Shown here piece after piece: positions 1 through 5,839 of a stretch of 5,839 bases of DNA. Under the pieces are notes generated by a model that saw nothing but the letters and a program-made list of their open reading frames with translations, searched no databases and had not been told where the DNA came from. This DNA is from Methylacidiphilaceae bacterium (GTDB lineage Bacteria > Verrucomicrobiota > Verrucomicrobiia > Methylacidiphilales > Methylacidiphilaceae): contig JAQUAR010000118.1 of NCBI GenBank assembly GCA_028687155.1, positions 1-5,839 on the forward strand, written 5' to 3'. Numbering within the stretch: position 1 is the stretch's first letter; each line of letters starts with the position of its first letter. The position numbers and the translations under genes were made by a program.

Positions 1-756
1 CTCTTCTTTCAGTACATCATGGATAGCTCCCAGAAGAACAACATCCAGGGGATGACCCAGTTCTACCAACAGGCGGCGTCCGATTCCCTGCCGTCGGTCT
101 CCTTCGTGAGACCGGATGCGACCAACGATGGCCATCCAGCCTCCTCCACGCCTGCTCTCCTCCAGAACTTCGTCCAGAACGTCGTGGAGCATGTGCAGGC
201 GAATAAGAAGCTCTGGTATAGCTCGGCGATCACCTTCACGGTTGATTCGACCGGAGGATATTACCAGCCGGGCCATAATCAGGCCTTGACCTACTTTGGC
301 GACGGAGGCTCCATCCCGTTCCTGATGATTTCGCCCTACGTGACTCCGGGAACGGTCCACCACACCTATGCGGACACCGACTCGATGGACAAGCTGGTCG
401 AGAGCAACTGGAAGCTTCCCCCCATCGCGGCGGATACGGTCGACAATCTTCCCAATCCGCTCCCCAATCCCTCCAACCCCTATCTTCCCCCCAACGAGCC
501 GGCGATCAGCGATTTGAGTGGATACTTTACGCAATCCTCGGTTGGTGGTGGAACGGCAGCAGTGGCGACCGCTGATGCCGGGCACAGTGCGAGACACCTG
601 TCCGATTCGGGGAGCCTTGCGGCTACCTCTCCGGGGTGGCAGGGGAGCGAACTGGGCGCTCCCTCCCCCTCCCAGGACCTAGCGGGAAGCGTGATCGGCG
701 CGGCGCGGTCCCTCTCCCAGAAGGATCTTCGGGCGCTGTCGGTCGTGGGGGCTTAG
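1..756 (+). CDS. Phosphoesterase family protein (phospholipase C/acid phosphatase-like), 5'-truncated
   Basis: The frame is open from base 1, so the six codons before the first ATG (base 19) belong to the gene and the true start lies upstream; residues here are counted from that ATG. The text matches the C-terminal half of the phosphoesterase family (Pfam PF04185: AcpA-like acid phosphatases and phospholipases C), extracytoplasmic enzymes that hydrolyse phosphate esters. Visible landmarks are FFQY at the window edge, LPSVSFVRP (24-32), D-G-H-P (37-40) where the family has a D/E-rich HP motif, TVDSTGGYY (74-82), FGDG..IPFLMISPY, HHTYADTDS, NWKLPPI and DNLPNP followed by NPY-P-N-PAISDL. The usual metal-binding Asp-Glu pair reads Asp76-Ser77, and the usual D-H-x-S reads D-T-D-S (bases 373-384). 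After about base 528 the family match ends and a Ser/Gly/Ala-rich tail of 75 residues follows. The N-terminal catalytic residues are outside the window, so activity cannot be judged. The family call is firm; the substrate is unknown. Confidence 0.85.
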   Translation, partial: LFFQYIMDSSQKNNIQGMTQFYQQAASDSLPSVSFVRPDATNDGHPASSTPALLQNFVQNVVEHVQANKKLWYSSAITFTVDSTGGYYQPGHNQALTYFGDGGSIPFLMISPYVTPGTVHHTYADTDSMDKLVESNWKLPPIAADTVDNLPNPLPNPSNPYLPPNEPAISDLSGYFTQSSVGGGTAAVATADAGHSARHLSDSGSLAATSPGWQGSELGAPSPSQDLAGSVIGAARSLSQKDLRALSVVGA

Positions 757-875
757 CGGCCGTTGGCAAGCTGTGAGGGCCCGCTCGAGCGGGTTCCTAG
801 AACTTCTGCCAGCGGGCCTTCCCGCCGCCGGCGGAGAGGTAACACAAGACGAGGAAACCGTGGGTACCGACGGGC
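757..875. other. Intergenic gap with GC-rich dyad symmetries
   Basis: This is the only non-coding stretch of any length in the window, 119 bases between the phosphoesterase stop codon and the start of the adaptor operon. It contains the interlocking inverted repeats at 775-834 listed separately. A -35-like TTGGCA sits at 763-768, but I find no -10 box at 16-18 bases from it, so no promoter is called. If the adaptor operon has its own promoter, this gap is the most likely place for it. An in-frame stop (TAA at 840-842) shows that the next reading frame cannot begin further upstream. Confidence 0.6.
775..821. repeat. Nested inverted repeats able to form alternative hairpins
   Basis: GAGGGCCCGCT (775-785) pairs with AGCGGGCCTTC (811-821) over 11 positions with a single G-T wobble and a 25-base loop. 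The core of the left arm, CCCGCT (780-785), also pairs with AGCGGG at 788-793, giving the perfect 14-base palindrome CCCGCTCGAGCGGG. GCGGG (812-816) can also pair with CCCGC (821-825), and CCGCCGGCGG (825-834) is palindromic. These pairings compete for the same bases. No run of T follows any stem, so a classic intrinsic terminator is not supported. Possible roles are a factor-dependent terminator for the phosphoesterase gene, an attenuator or leader structure for the operon, or a protein-binding operator. The symmetry is plain in the sequence; any function is inference. Confidence 0.5.
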
Positions 876-2990
876 ATGAGGAATCCGGAAGGGCTTTGCG
901 GGCAGCTCGGTTCCCTTGAGGAGGCCGCCGCCGAGCTTCTTGCGCTTCTCTCGGAGCGGGCGACCGTCTGTCCCGACCTGGAGAGCTACCTGCGGGCGCA
1001 CGGAGAGCTGCTCGCCGCAAGACTTGATCTGAACGGCTCGGTCTATTCGCTCTGGAATGGGGAGGGACTCACCACCGTCCTGACACTCCCTGGATCCGAA
1101 CGCGATCGGGAGGAAGAGACCGGGCAGAGGGAAGCCTTCGAACAGGCGGCCCTGGCGGCGGTGCATCGCCAGGAGTCGATCGTCCTCCCGCCCGAACCCT
1201 TCGAGGAGCCGGCGTCGGCGTCGGCGCCTCCGGTCCCGGGCGAAACTCCTCTTTTCAATCGAACGGCGTGGGAGCACCACTTTGTCCCGATTCCTTCTCC
1301 GACGGGGGAAGGAGCCGCCGGGGTCCTGCACGGCTGGTTTGCCGCGGCAGAGCCGGAGGCAGAGGAGGCTCGGCAGTATCTTCTCGCGGTTGCCGCTTCC
1401 GCACTCGGCAAGTTTGTCCATGAGTGGATAGGAAATCGCGGCGCCCGAGAGCTGACCGTCCTTCAGGGCGAGGTCCATTTTTTGGCGGGGCTCCTGGGCG
1501 AGCTCGAGCGCGGCCCCCTTGTCCAAGCGGTGGTCCACTATGCGCGGGAGGCGAGCGGCTGCGAACGGGTGCTCGTCTTTCGGGCGCCCGTCCCGAGCCT
1601 GCTGCCCGGAGGAAAGAAGGGGCGAGCGGAGGGGTGGGGAGGGAAGAGAAAGCTACGCCTGGTACTCGAGGGCTGCAGCGGAGTTCACCATCCCAACCCG
1701 CGGAGCGAGCAGGCGCGCCAAGCGGAGAGGGTAGCCCGGCGGCTGGTCGGGCTCGCGGAGCCCCGCTTGACTCGGCTCTTGATCGGCGGGGAGGCCCGCC
1801 GAGAAGAGCATGCCGCCGGTCACCAGGGTGAAGAGCCCGCGCTTGCCATCGGCTTTGCCCCCAGGGAGACGGGAGAGGAGATCGAGAGACCGGAGGAGAT
1901 CGCGGCCTATTTTGATTCGGTCCCGATGGAGTGGGTGGCGGCTGTCTGGTTGCCGGATTCCTGGCAGCGAATCTGCGGGATCTTGCTGCTTGAAGGCCGG
2001 GCGCTGCCAGCGGACCCGGCCGCCCTCTTCGTTTTGATGCGCCGGATCGCGCGCGCGGCGGGTCGGGCCCTCGGAGCCAGCCTGCGGATCGAGGAGTCTC
2101 CGGCCCTTCGTCGCGCGTGGGCTCGCCCTGCTCCCAGCGCAGGAGGGAAGAGGCTGGGCAAGTCACTGCGGGCGGCGGCAGCGGCGCTGGGGGTGGCCGC
2201 ACTCCTCGTGATGCCCGTCCCGCTCCGGATCAAGGGCGAAGCAGTGGTACGGTCCGGTTTGACCGTGGCTGTTCCGGCGCTGGTCTCCGCACGAGTCGAA
2301 TCGGTCCGCGTCGGGGTAGGGGAGCGGGTGGAGCGGGGGGATCTCTTGCTCGAGCTCGACGGAGCCGACACCCTCCTCAAGCTGCGGGAAGCGGAGCAGG
2401 AGTATCGGAGGAATCTTTCGGAAGCCGATCTGGCCTTAAGCCTCCATAAGGATGCCCAGATGCAGGCGGCCCGGCTTTCGGCGCAGAAGGCGGCCGCCGC
2501 CATCCAGCGGCTTGCCGCCGATTACCGAAACACCCGAGTCCGCGCCCCGATTTCGGGTCTGATCCTCGGTCCGGAAACCCTCTTCTTCCGGAAGGGGCAG
2601 GTGGTTCCCTTCGGCGAAACCCTAGTCGAGCTGGCGGATCCCAGCCGCTGGGAGGTCAAGGTCTCCCTGCGGGAGCAGGATCTCGATCGGATCAGCCGGG
2701 CATTGGCAAAGAGCGGGCGTCCACTCGTGGTCCGACTGCGGCTCCAAGCCGATCCGACCCGCTCGTATCGATTGGTGCTGAGCCGGGCGAGCGAGCTGCG
2801 CCAGGGAATCCATGAAGGGGCGACCCGGTATGAGTTCGGCCTCCTTCTACCCTGGCCGTCGGCTCTACCGGAGACGGGAGCCCTCAAGAGCGGGATGCGA
2901 GGGGTCGCCGCCGTCGAAATGGGGTGGAGGCCGGTAGCGGAACTACTCTTCCGGGACTTCTGGGATTTCGTTCGGCTCCACTGGCTCTAG
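876..2990 (+). CDS. Membrane-anchored HlyD-type adaptor with N-terminal cytoplasmic GAF-like region
   Basis: This 704-residue protein probably links the inner membrane to a periplasmic export path. Residues 1-430 look cytoplasmic and appear as two GAF-like halves (about 20-185 and 205-400), judged from the alternating hydrophobic strands and helices; for example CERVLVF, WVAAVWLP and ICGILLLEGR. A single membrane segment follows (about 433-450, Ala/Leu/Val-rich after SLR), then a lipoyl-type half-domain (461-495: V-P-A-L-V-S-A-R-V then GERVERGDLLLELD), a short helical hairpin (about 498-550), the returning lipoyl half RAPISG (556-561), and a beta-barrel region to about 680. Ordinary HlyD proteins are about 400-480 residues with only a short cytoplasmic N-terminus, so the extra sensor-like region is the notable part. 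The hairpin lacks the R-x3-L-x6-S tip motif of TolC-binding adaptors. ATG 876 is the only usable start after the in-frame TAA at 840; its Shine-Dalgarno is weak (GAGG at 851-854 is too distant). It is first in the operon, 11 bases before the next gene. The adaptor call is sure; the GAF assignment is moderate. Confidence 0.85.
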   Translation: MRNPEGLCGQLGSLEEAAAELLALLSERATVCPDLESYLRAHGELLAARLDLNGSVYSLWNGEGLTTVLTLPGSERDREEETGQREAFEQAALAAVHRQESIVLPPEPFEEPASASAPPVPGETPLFNRTAWEHHFVPIPSPTGEGAAGVLHGWFAAAEPEAEEARQYLLAVAASALGKFVHEWIGNRGARELTVLQGEVHFLAGLLGELERGPLVQAVVHYAREASGCERVLVFRAPVPSLLPGGKKGRAEGWGGKRKLRLVLEGCSGVHHPNPRSEQARQAERVARRLVGLAEPRLTRLLIGGEARREEHAAGHQGEEPALAIGFAPRETGEEIERPEEIAAYFDSVPMEWVAAVWLPDSWQRICGILLLEGRALPADPAALFVLMRRIARAAGRALGASLRIEESPALRRAWARPAPSAGGKRLGKSLRAAAAALGVAALLVMPVPLRIKGEAVVRSGLTVAVPALVSARVESVRVGVGERVERGDLLLELDGADTLLKLREAEQEYRRNLSEADLALSLHKDAQMQAARLSAQKAAAAIQRLAADYRNTRVRAPISGLILGPETLFFRKGQVVPFGETLVELADPSRWEVKVSLREQDLDRISRALAKSGRPLVVRLRLQADPTRSYRLVLSRASELRQGIHEGATRYEFGLLLPWPSALPETGALKSGMRGVAAVEMGWRPVAELLFRDFWDFVRLHWL

Positions 2991-2991
2991 C

Positions 2992-3000
2992 GGGAGAAAG
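2992..3000 (+). promoter_or_regulatory. Ribosome binding site deciding the start at 3002
   Basis: GGGAG at 2992-2996, within a purine-rich stretch running to 3001, lies five bases before the ATG at 3002 and just after the stop codon of the preceding gene. It supports ATG 3002 over the in-frame ATG at 2924, which would overlap the upstream gene by 67 bases and place a 26-residue extension in front of an obvious signal peptide. Confidence 0.7.
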
Positions 3001-3001
3001 G

Positions 3002-3865
3002 ATGCACGGGCGAATCTGGTTTCTGGTCGGAACGGCCGTCTGGCTTTCGGGAGCTTTTTGCCTCTCGGGGCGGGCAGCCGCCCCCTCCGACCCGGCGGTG
3101 AGGGGTGCCGACGCTTTCTATGCGATCAACGGCTCCCTGCGGGGCATCCTCCTGCCGATGGAGGATGTGCGCATCAGCAGCCGGGGGGCCGGAGTCATCC
3201 ACCGCTATCTTTTGGAAGAGGGGCAGATCGTCCAAAAGGGGGATGCGCTCCTGGAACTAAACTCCGAGGAAGAGCGGGCCGAGATCAGCCGTGCCGAGGC
3301 GGCGCGCGCGGGTGCGGCGGCCGAGTTGGCTCACGCACGGGAGGAGTTTGCCCGTGTCGAGGGATTGGCGAAGGACGGGGTGAGCAGCCAAAAACAGTAT
3401 CAGGAAGCCCACTTCGCGGTGGAGGCCGCGCAGAGCCGGCTCCAGGAGAGGGAGGCCGGACTCGAGGTCGCTCGCAATCGGTTGGAGGAGCGGCTGGTTC
3501 GTTCTCCGATCGACGGGATCTTCTTCAAGAAGCTTAAGAGCATCGGCGAGTCGGTCGAGCGGTTCGAGGTAGTCGCCCGAGTCGTCGATTTGAGCCTGCT
3601 CCAGATGGTGGTCTATTGCGACGCCCACCTCCTGGGACGCAGTAAGGTCGGCGATCTGCGGCAGATCGAGCTATTGGAGGGGCCATTCGCGGGAGCCAAG
3701 GTGAGCGCCAAGGTGGCCTACGTCGATAGCCTGCTCGATCCGGCCACCGGGACCTTCCGCGTGAAGCTGATCCTCGAGCCTTCCGAGAAGACGATCGCCG
3801 GGATCTCGGCCCGGCTTCTGCTCCCTGGGGAGACTTCGACCGCGCAAGATGCGACTGGACCCTAG
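3002..3865 (+). CDS. Periplasmic adaptor subunit, RND/MFP type
   Basis: This 287-residue exported membrane-fusion protein would bridge an inner-membrane component and the outer-membrane channel encoded next to it. An N-terminal signal peptide (residues 1 to about 27: charged HGR, hydrophobic WFLVGTAVWLSGAF, then a likely cut near GRAAA) sends it to the periplasm. Cys20 is not in a lipobox context, so a lipoprotein is unlikely. A lipoyl half (about 55-87, with EEGQIVQKGDALLEL) leads into an alpha-helical hairpin (about 88-164), the second lipoyl half RSPIDG (167-172), and a beta-barrel region with the family motif DPATGTFRV (246-254). The hairpin tip carries R118-x3-L122-x6-S129, the pattern known from AcrA and MacA to contact TolC. 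At 287 residues it is short for an AcrA relative (about 370-400), consistent with a small or missing membrane-proximal domain. The start is set by the good ribosome site at 2992-2996. Its 3' end overlaps the channel gene by 17 bases, suggesting translational coupling. Confident on family; cargo unknown. Confidence 0.88.
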   Translation: MHGRIWFLVGTAVWLSGAFCLSGRAAAPSDPAVRGADAFYAINGSLRGILLPMEDVRISSRGAGVIHRYLLEEGQIVQKGDALLELNSEEERAEISRAEAARAGAAAELAHAREEFARVEGLAKDGVSSQKQYQEAHFAVEAAQSRLQEREAGLEVARNRLEERLVRSPIDGIFFKKLKSIGESVERFEVVARVVDLSLLQMVVYCDAHLLGRSKVGDLRQIELLEGPFAGAKVSAKVAYVDSLLDPATGTFRVKLILEPSEKTIAGISARLLLPGETSTAQDATGP

Positions 3866-5240
3866 GCTTTTCCTCGCCGGCTGGCTTGCCCTTGCGCTGC
3901 TTCCGCAGGCAGAGGGCGCAAGCGGTGCTTGGTTTTCGACCGGCCGCAGCCCGCTCCCGATCGTCCCTCCCGCCACCTACCCAGGTCAGCCAGCCTGGAC
4001 CCTGGAGAGTGCCGTCCAGCGTGCACTCGACGCCAACCCGGACGTGGTGGCCGCGCGCAAGGAGATCGAGCAGCAGGAGGGGATCAAGCTCCAGTACAAG
4101 GCAAGGCTCCTTCCCCACGGAGGGCTCAATTACCGCTACCAGGACGAACAGAACTCGCTCCTCATGTTTCTGCCGACTATCCCGGTCTATCCGCTCACCA
4201 CGATGAGCTGGCTCGGTTCGGTCGGCATCCAGCAGACGATACTCAACGTGTCGGTCGTCAAGGAAGCAAGGCAGCAGCGCTTCCTGCTCGAACGCTCGGT
4301 CTGGCTCGCCCTCGATGCGGCGCTCCGGACGACCGCGAAGGTCAAGCAGGCCTTTGCCCAACTCCTCTACCGGCGAAACGTCGTTGCGATCCGGGAGGAG
4401 CTCCTCGAGGCTTCCCGGCTCATCGCCGAGTCGGTCGGCAAGCAGGCGCGCGCCGGAGAGATTCCGCCCTTCCAGGCGCTGAGCAGTGCAGCCGAGTTCG
4501 AGACCGCAAAGGCGGAGCTGGCGCAAGCCCGGGAGCAGTCGATCGAGGCACAGGAGCAGCTACGCATGCTCCTCAACCTTCCGAGCCGGACCGAGCAGGA
4601 AGGCCTGCCGGTCCTCGGGGATCTGGAGCTTTCGCCCTTCGACGTCCCTTATGAGGAGGCACTCCGCCTGGCGTTGACCAAAAAGACCGATCTGCAAGCG
4701 GCCCACGCGGCGGTCCGGGCGGCCGATGCCTCGGTGGCTGCAGCCAAAGCGAGCTTCTTCCCGACGGTCGACGGCTTTGCCCAGTATGAAGTGATCAATA
4801 ACGTCTACCTCAACTTCCCACAGAATGGCTGGCTTGGGGGTGCTCAAGGTCAATGGGCGCTCTTCAACATCGTCGAGAACAATGGGAAGATCGAGGCGCA
4901 GAAGGCGGCCCGCCAGGTCGCCGAAGTGCGTCGCACGCAGATCGAGATGGAGATCCCGGCCCAACTGCGGGCGCTCTACCAGCAACTGGAGCGCGCCCGA
5001 GAGGCGGCGCTGGCCCAGCGGCGCTCGACAGAAGACGCCAGCAAAGGCCTCGACCAGGCGGTCCGTTTGTTCCAGAGCGGAGAGACGAACTGGGTCCAGT
5101 CGGTGACAGCCCGTCAGGCGCTCTTGCGGGCCAGAATCGGGCTGGAGGACCAGAAGTTCCGCTACGCGTATGCTCTGGCGCAGATCGAATATGCGGTCGG
5201 CGGCCAGCTTCCCCGAAGCCGCCCCGGAGGGAACCCGTGA
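3849..5240 (+). CDS. TolC-type outer-membrane efflux/secretion channel
   Basis: This 463-residue outer-membrane factor should form a trimeric beta-barrel with a periplasmic alpha-helical tunnel, giving exported molecules a route out of the cell. The signal peptide is residues 1 to about 26 (MRLDPR, then LFLAGWLALALLP, ending near AEGASG). Two OEP repeats (Pfam PF02321) follow: the first from about 50, with the family-typical WTLESAVQRALDANPDVVAAR, to about 245; the second from about 265, with YEEALRLALTKKTDLQAAHAAV, to about 455. The long Ala/Gln/Glu-rich helices are typical, as is the barrel strand near SFFPTVDGFAQYEV. The length is normal for the family. ATG 3849 lies inside the end of the preceding adaptor gene (17-base overlap), and its ribosome site is poor (GGGGAG at 3827-3832 is 16 bases away), so it may depend on coupling to the upstream gene. 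The stop codon overlaps the GTG start of the next gene. Whether it acts only with this cluster or also serves other pumps cannot be told. Confidence 0.93.
   Translation: MRLDPRLFLAGWLALALLPQAEGASGAWFSTGRSPLPIVPPATYPGQPAWTLESAVQRALDANPDVVAARKEIEQQEGIKLQYKARLLPHGGLNYRYQDEQNSLLMFLPTIPVYPLTTMSWLGSVGIQQTILNVSVVKEARQQRFLLERSVWLALDAALRTTAKVKQAFAQLLYRRNVVAIREELLEASRLIAESVGKQARAGEIPPFQALSSAAEFETAKAELAQAREQSIEAQEQLRMLLNLPSRTEQEGLPVLGDLELSPFDVPYEEALRLALTKKTDLQAAHAAVRAADASVAAAKASFFPTVDGFAQYEVINNVYLNFPQNGWLGGAQGQWALFNIVENNGKIEAQKAARQVAEVRRTQIEMEIPAQLRALYQQLERAREAALAQRRSTEDASKGLDQAVRLFQSGETNWVQSVTARQALLRARIGLEDQKFRYAYALAQIEYAVGGQLPRSRPGGNP
5226..5231 (+). promoter_or_regulatory. Ribosome binding site for the GTG start at 5237
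   Basis: GGAGGG ends five bases before GTG 5237, which overlaps the TolC stop codon in the pattern GTGA. A second candidate, GAGGAG at 5256-5261, lies eight bases before the in-frame ATG at 5270. Both starts are therefore plausible and differ by 11 residues. Confidence 0.55.
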
Positions 5241-5839
5241 CGGAGAGCCCGCCCCGAGGAGCGGCTCCCATGCCCCCACTGCGCACGGACCTGCTCTGGC
5301 ATAAGCAGGAGTTCGGCTCGGAGGAGTATTATGTGCTCAAGGATCCGATTGGACTGGCCTACTTTCGTCTTCGGCCGGAGGAGGCGGAGCTCGCGGCCCT
5401 CTTCGACGGAAGGCGGAGTGCTGGGGAGATCGCCCGGCTCCATAACGAAGCCTGGCCCAACTGGTCGATGGACGCCGAAGAGGTCTGGGAGTTTGCAGCG
5501 GAACTCGGCCGCCGCGGCATGGTGCATCTGCCGGCGGCGCAGGCCGTGGCCTCGGCGGTCCGTCGGGCTCCCAATCTCTTCGAGCTCTGGGCTCGCTTCG
5601 TCCACCACCTCATTTTCTTCAAAGTCCCTCTTGTCGACCCGAGCCCATGGATCGACCGTCTGATTCGTCCGGTCTGGTGGGCCTGGTCCCCGCCCGTGGT
5701 GGCGCTCACCGTCTGTTTCTGGGTCGGGACCGGCCTTTTCCTTCTCCTGCACCGGGAGGCCTTTGCGGCCGCGGAACTCAACTTCCTTTCTCCGGAGAGC
5801 TTCGGGCTTCTGGCTCTTTCCTTGGGGATTCTCAAGACC
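5237..5839 (+). CDS. PqqD-domain M50 membrane zinc peptidase (site-2-protease type), 3'-truncated
   Basis: The frame stays open to the window end, giving 201 residues of a larger protein. I recognise the N-terminus of the family often labelled 'putative peptide zinc metalloprotease' (M50, YydH-like). An opening LRTDLLWHKQEF is followed by YYVLKDPIGLAYFRLRPEEAEL and LFDGRRSAGEIA, a PqqD-like winged-helix segment (about residues 25-100 from the GTG) of the kind that binds peptides in PqqD. After a linker comes a membrane helix (about 145-175, from VWWAW through LFLLLH), and a second hydrophobic segment starts at ESFGLLALSLGILK. In this family the HExxH zinc motif normally follows directly after such a segment, so catalytic residues should lie just right of the window and cannot be confirmed. 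I use GTG 5237 because of its 4-base overlap with the channel gene and its close GGAGGG; ATG 5270 is nearly as good. The likely role is cleaving or handling a membrane or exported peptide as the inner-membrane member of the cluster; this is inference. Confidence 0.8.
   Translation, partial: MTESPPRGAAPMPPLRTDLLWHKQEFGSEEYYVLKDPIGLAYFRLRPEEAELAALFDGRRSAGEIARLHNEAWPNWSMDAEEVWEFAAELGRRGMVHLPAAQAVASAVRRAPNLFELWARFVHHLIFFKVPLVDPSPWIDRLIRPVWWAWSPPVVALTVCFWVGTGLFLLLHREAFAAAELNFLSPESFGLLALSLGILKT

Noticed and set aside
763..768. TTGGCA as a -35 promoter element
   Set aside because: No acceptable -10 sequence lies 16-18 bases downstream; the match alone is too weak.
775..825. Rho-independent terminator after the phosphoesterase gene
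   Set aside because: The stems are GC-rich, but none is followed by a T run on either strand, so only inverted repeats are reported.
753..1538. Minus-strand open frame across the intergenic gap and the start of the adaptor gene
   Set aside because: It is very Arg-rich with runs of Arg, typical of a shadow frame in GC-rich DNA, and it covers the start of a better-supported gene.
1255..2202. Long minus-strand open frame (315 codons) opposite the GAF-HlyD gene
   Set aside because: Its product is dominated by Pro, Arg, Ser and Gly with no domain pattern, as expected for the antisense of a GC-rich gene; the plus-strand frame has recognisable domains.
2924..3001. An upstream in-frame ATG that would lengthen the periplasmic adaptor by 26 residues
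   Set aside because: It overlaps the preceding gene by 67 bases, lacks a convincing ribosome site, and would put a non-signal-like segment before a clear signal peptide that starts at 3002 with a good ribosome site.
3047..3064. Lipobox-type lipoprotein signal at Cys20 of the periplasmic adaptor
   Set aside because: The residues before the Cys (G-A-F) do not fit the consensus, which needs a small residue directly before it; a standard signal peptidase I site near RAAA fits better.
3534..4526. Long minus-strand open frame (330 codons) opposite the adaptor and channel genes
   Set aside because: It spans two well-supported plus-strand genes, is Arg-rich and low in complexity, and shows no motif or ribosome site.
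5162..5752. Minus-strand open frame at the right end
   Set aside because: It lies opposite the M50 peptidase N-terminus, which matches a known family over its whole visible length; the antisense product matches nothing I know.

Overview
The window is GC-rich and entirely plus-strand coding. It holds the 3' end of one gene, a 119-base gap, and then a tightly packed run of four genes that leaves the window on the right. Signal peptides, membrane-fusion (HlyD/AcrA-type) adaptors and a TolC-type outer-membrane channel show a Gram-negative cell with two membranes. The GC-rich codon choice and the pairing of a GAF-like/HlyD fusion protein with a PqqD-domain M50 peptidase remind me of the Planctomycetes/Verrucomicrobia group, perhaps an acidophilic methylacidiphile relative. 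That placement rests on memory of gene arrangements, not on a marker gene, and is low confidence. No RNA gene, insertion sequence, CRISPR array or integrase is visible.

Layout: (1) Bases 1-756 are the C-terminal part of a phosphoesterase of the phospholipase C/acid phosphatase (AcpA-like) family, cut at its 5' end. It has two substitutions at usually conserved positions and a 75-residue low-complexity tail. (2) Bases 757-875 form a non-coding gap with overlapping GC-rich inverted repeats that can pair in alternative ways. (3) Bases 876-2990 encode a 704-residue protein with a ~430-residue cytoplasmic GAF-like region, one membrane helix, and a periplasmic lipoyl/hairpin/beta-barrel adaptor. 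(4) Bases 3002-3865 encode a second, exported periplasmic adaptor of the RND type. (5) Bases 3849-5240 encode a TolC-type outer-membrane factor. (6) Bases 5237 to the window end encode the N-terminus of a PqqD-domain/M50 membrane zinc peptidase, which stops just before the point where its HExxH motif would be expected.

Genes 3-6 look like one operon. The first junction has 11 untranslated bases, the second a 17-base overlap, and the third a 4-base GTGA overlap. Together they could form a cell-envelope-spanning export or processing machine: an M50 protease in the inner membrane, a membrane-anchored adaptor with a cytosolic sensor-like domain, a periplasmic adaptor carrying the R-x3-L-x6-S tip motif that engages TolC-type channels, and the channel itself. 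No ABC ATPase or RND pump is visible. Either one lies to the right of the window, or the M50 protein and the anchored adaptor make up the inner-membrane part. This is the most interesting feature of the window. The phosphoesterase is separated by the gap and may be an unrelated transcription unit or a possible exported client.
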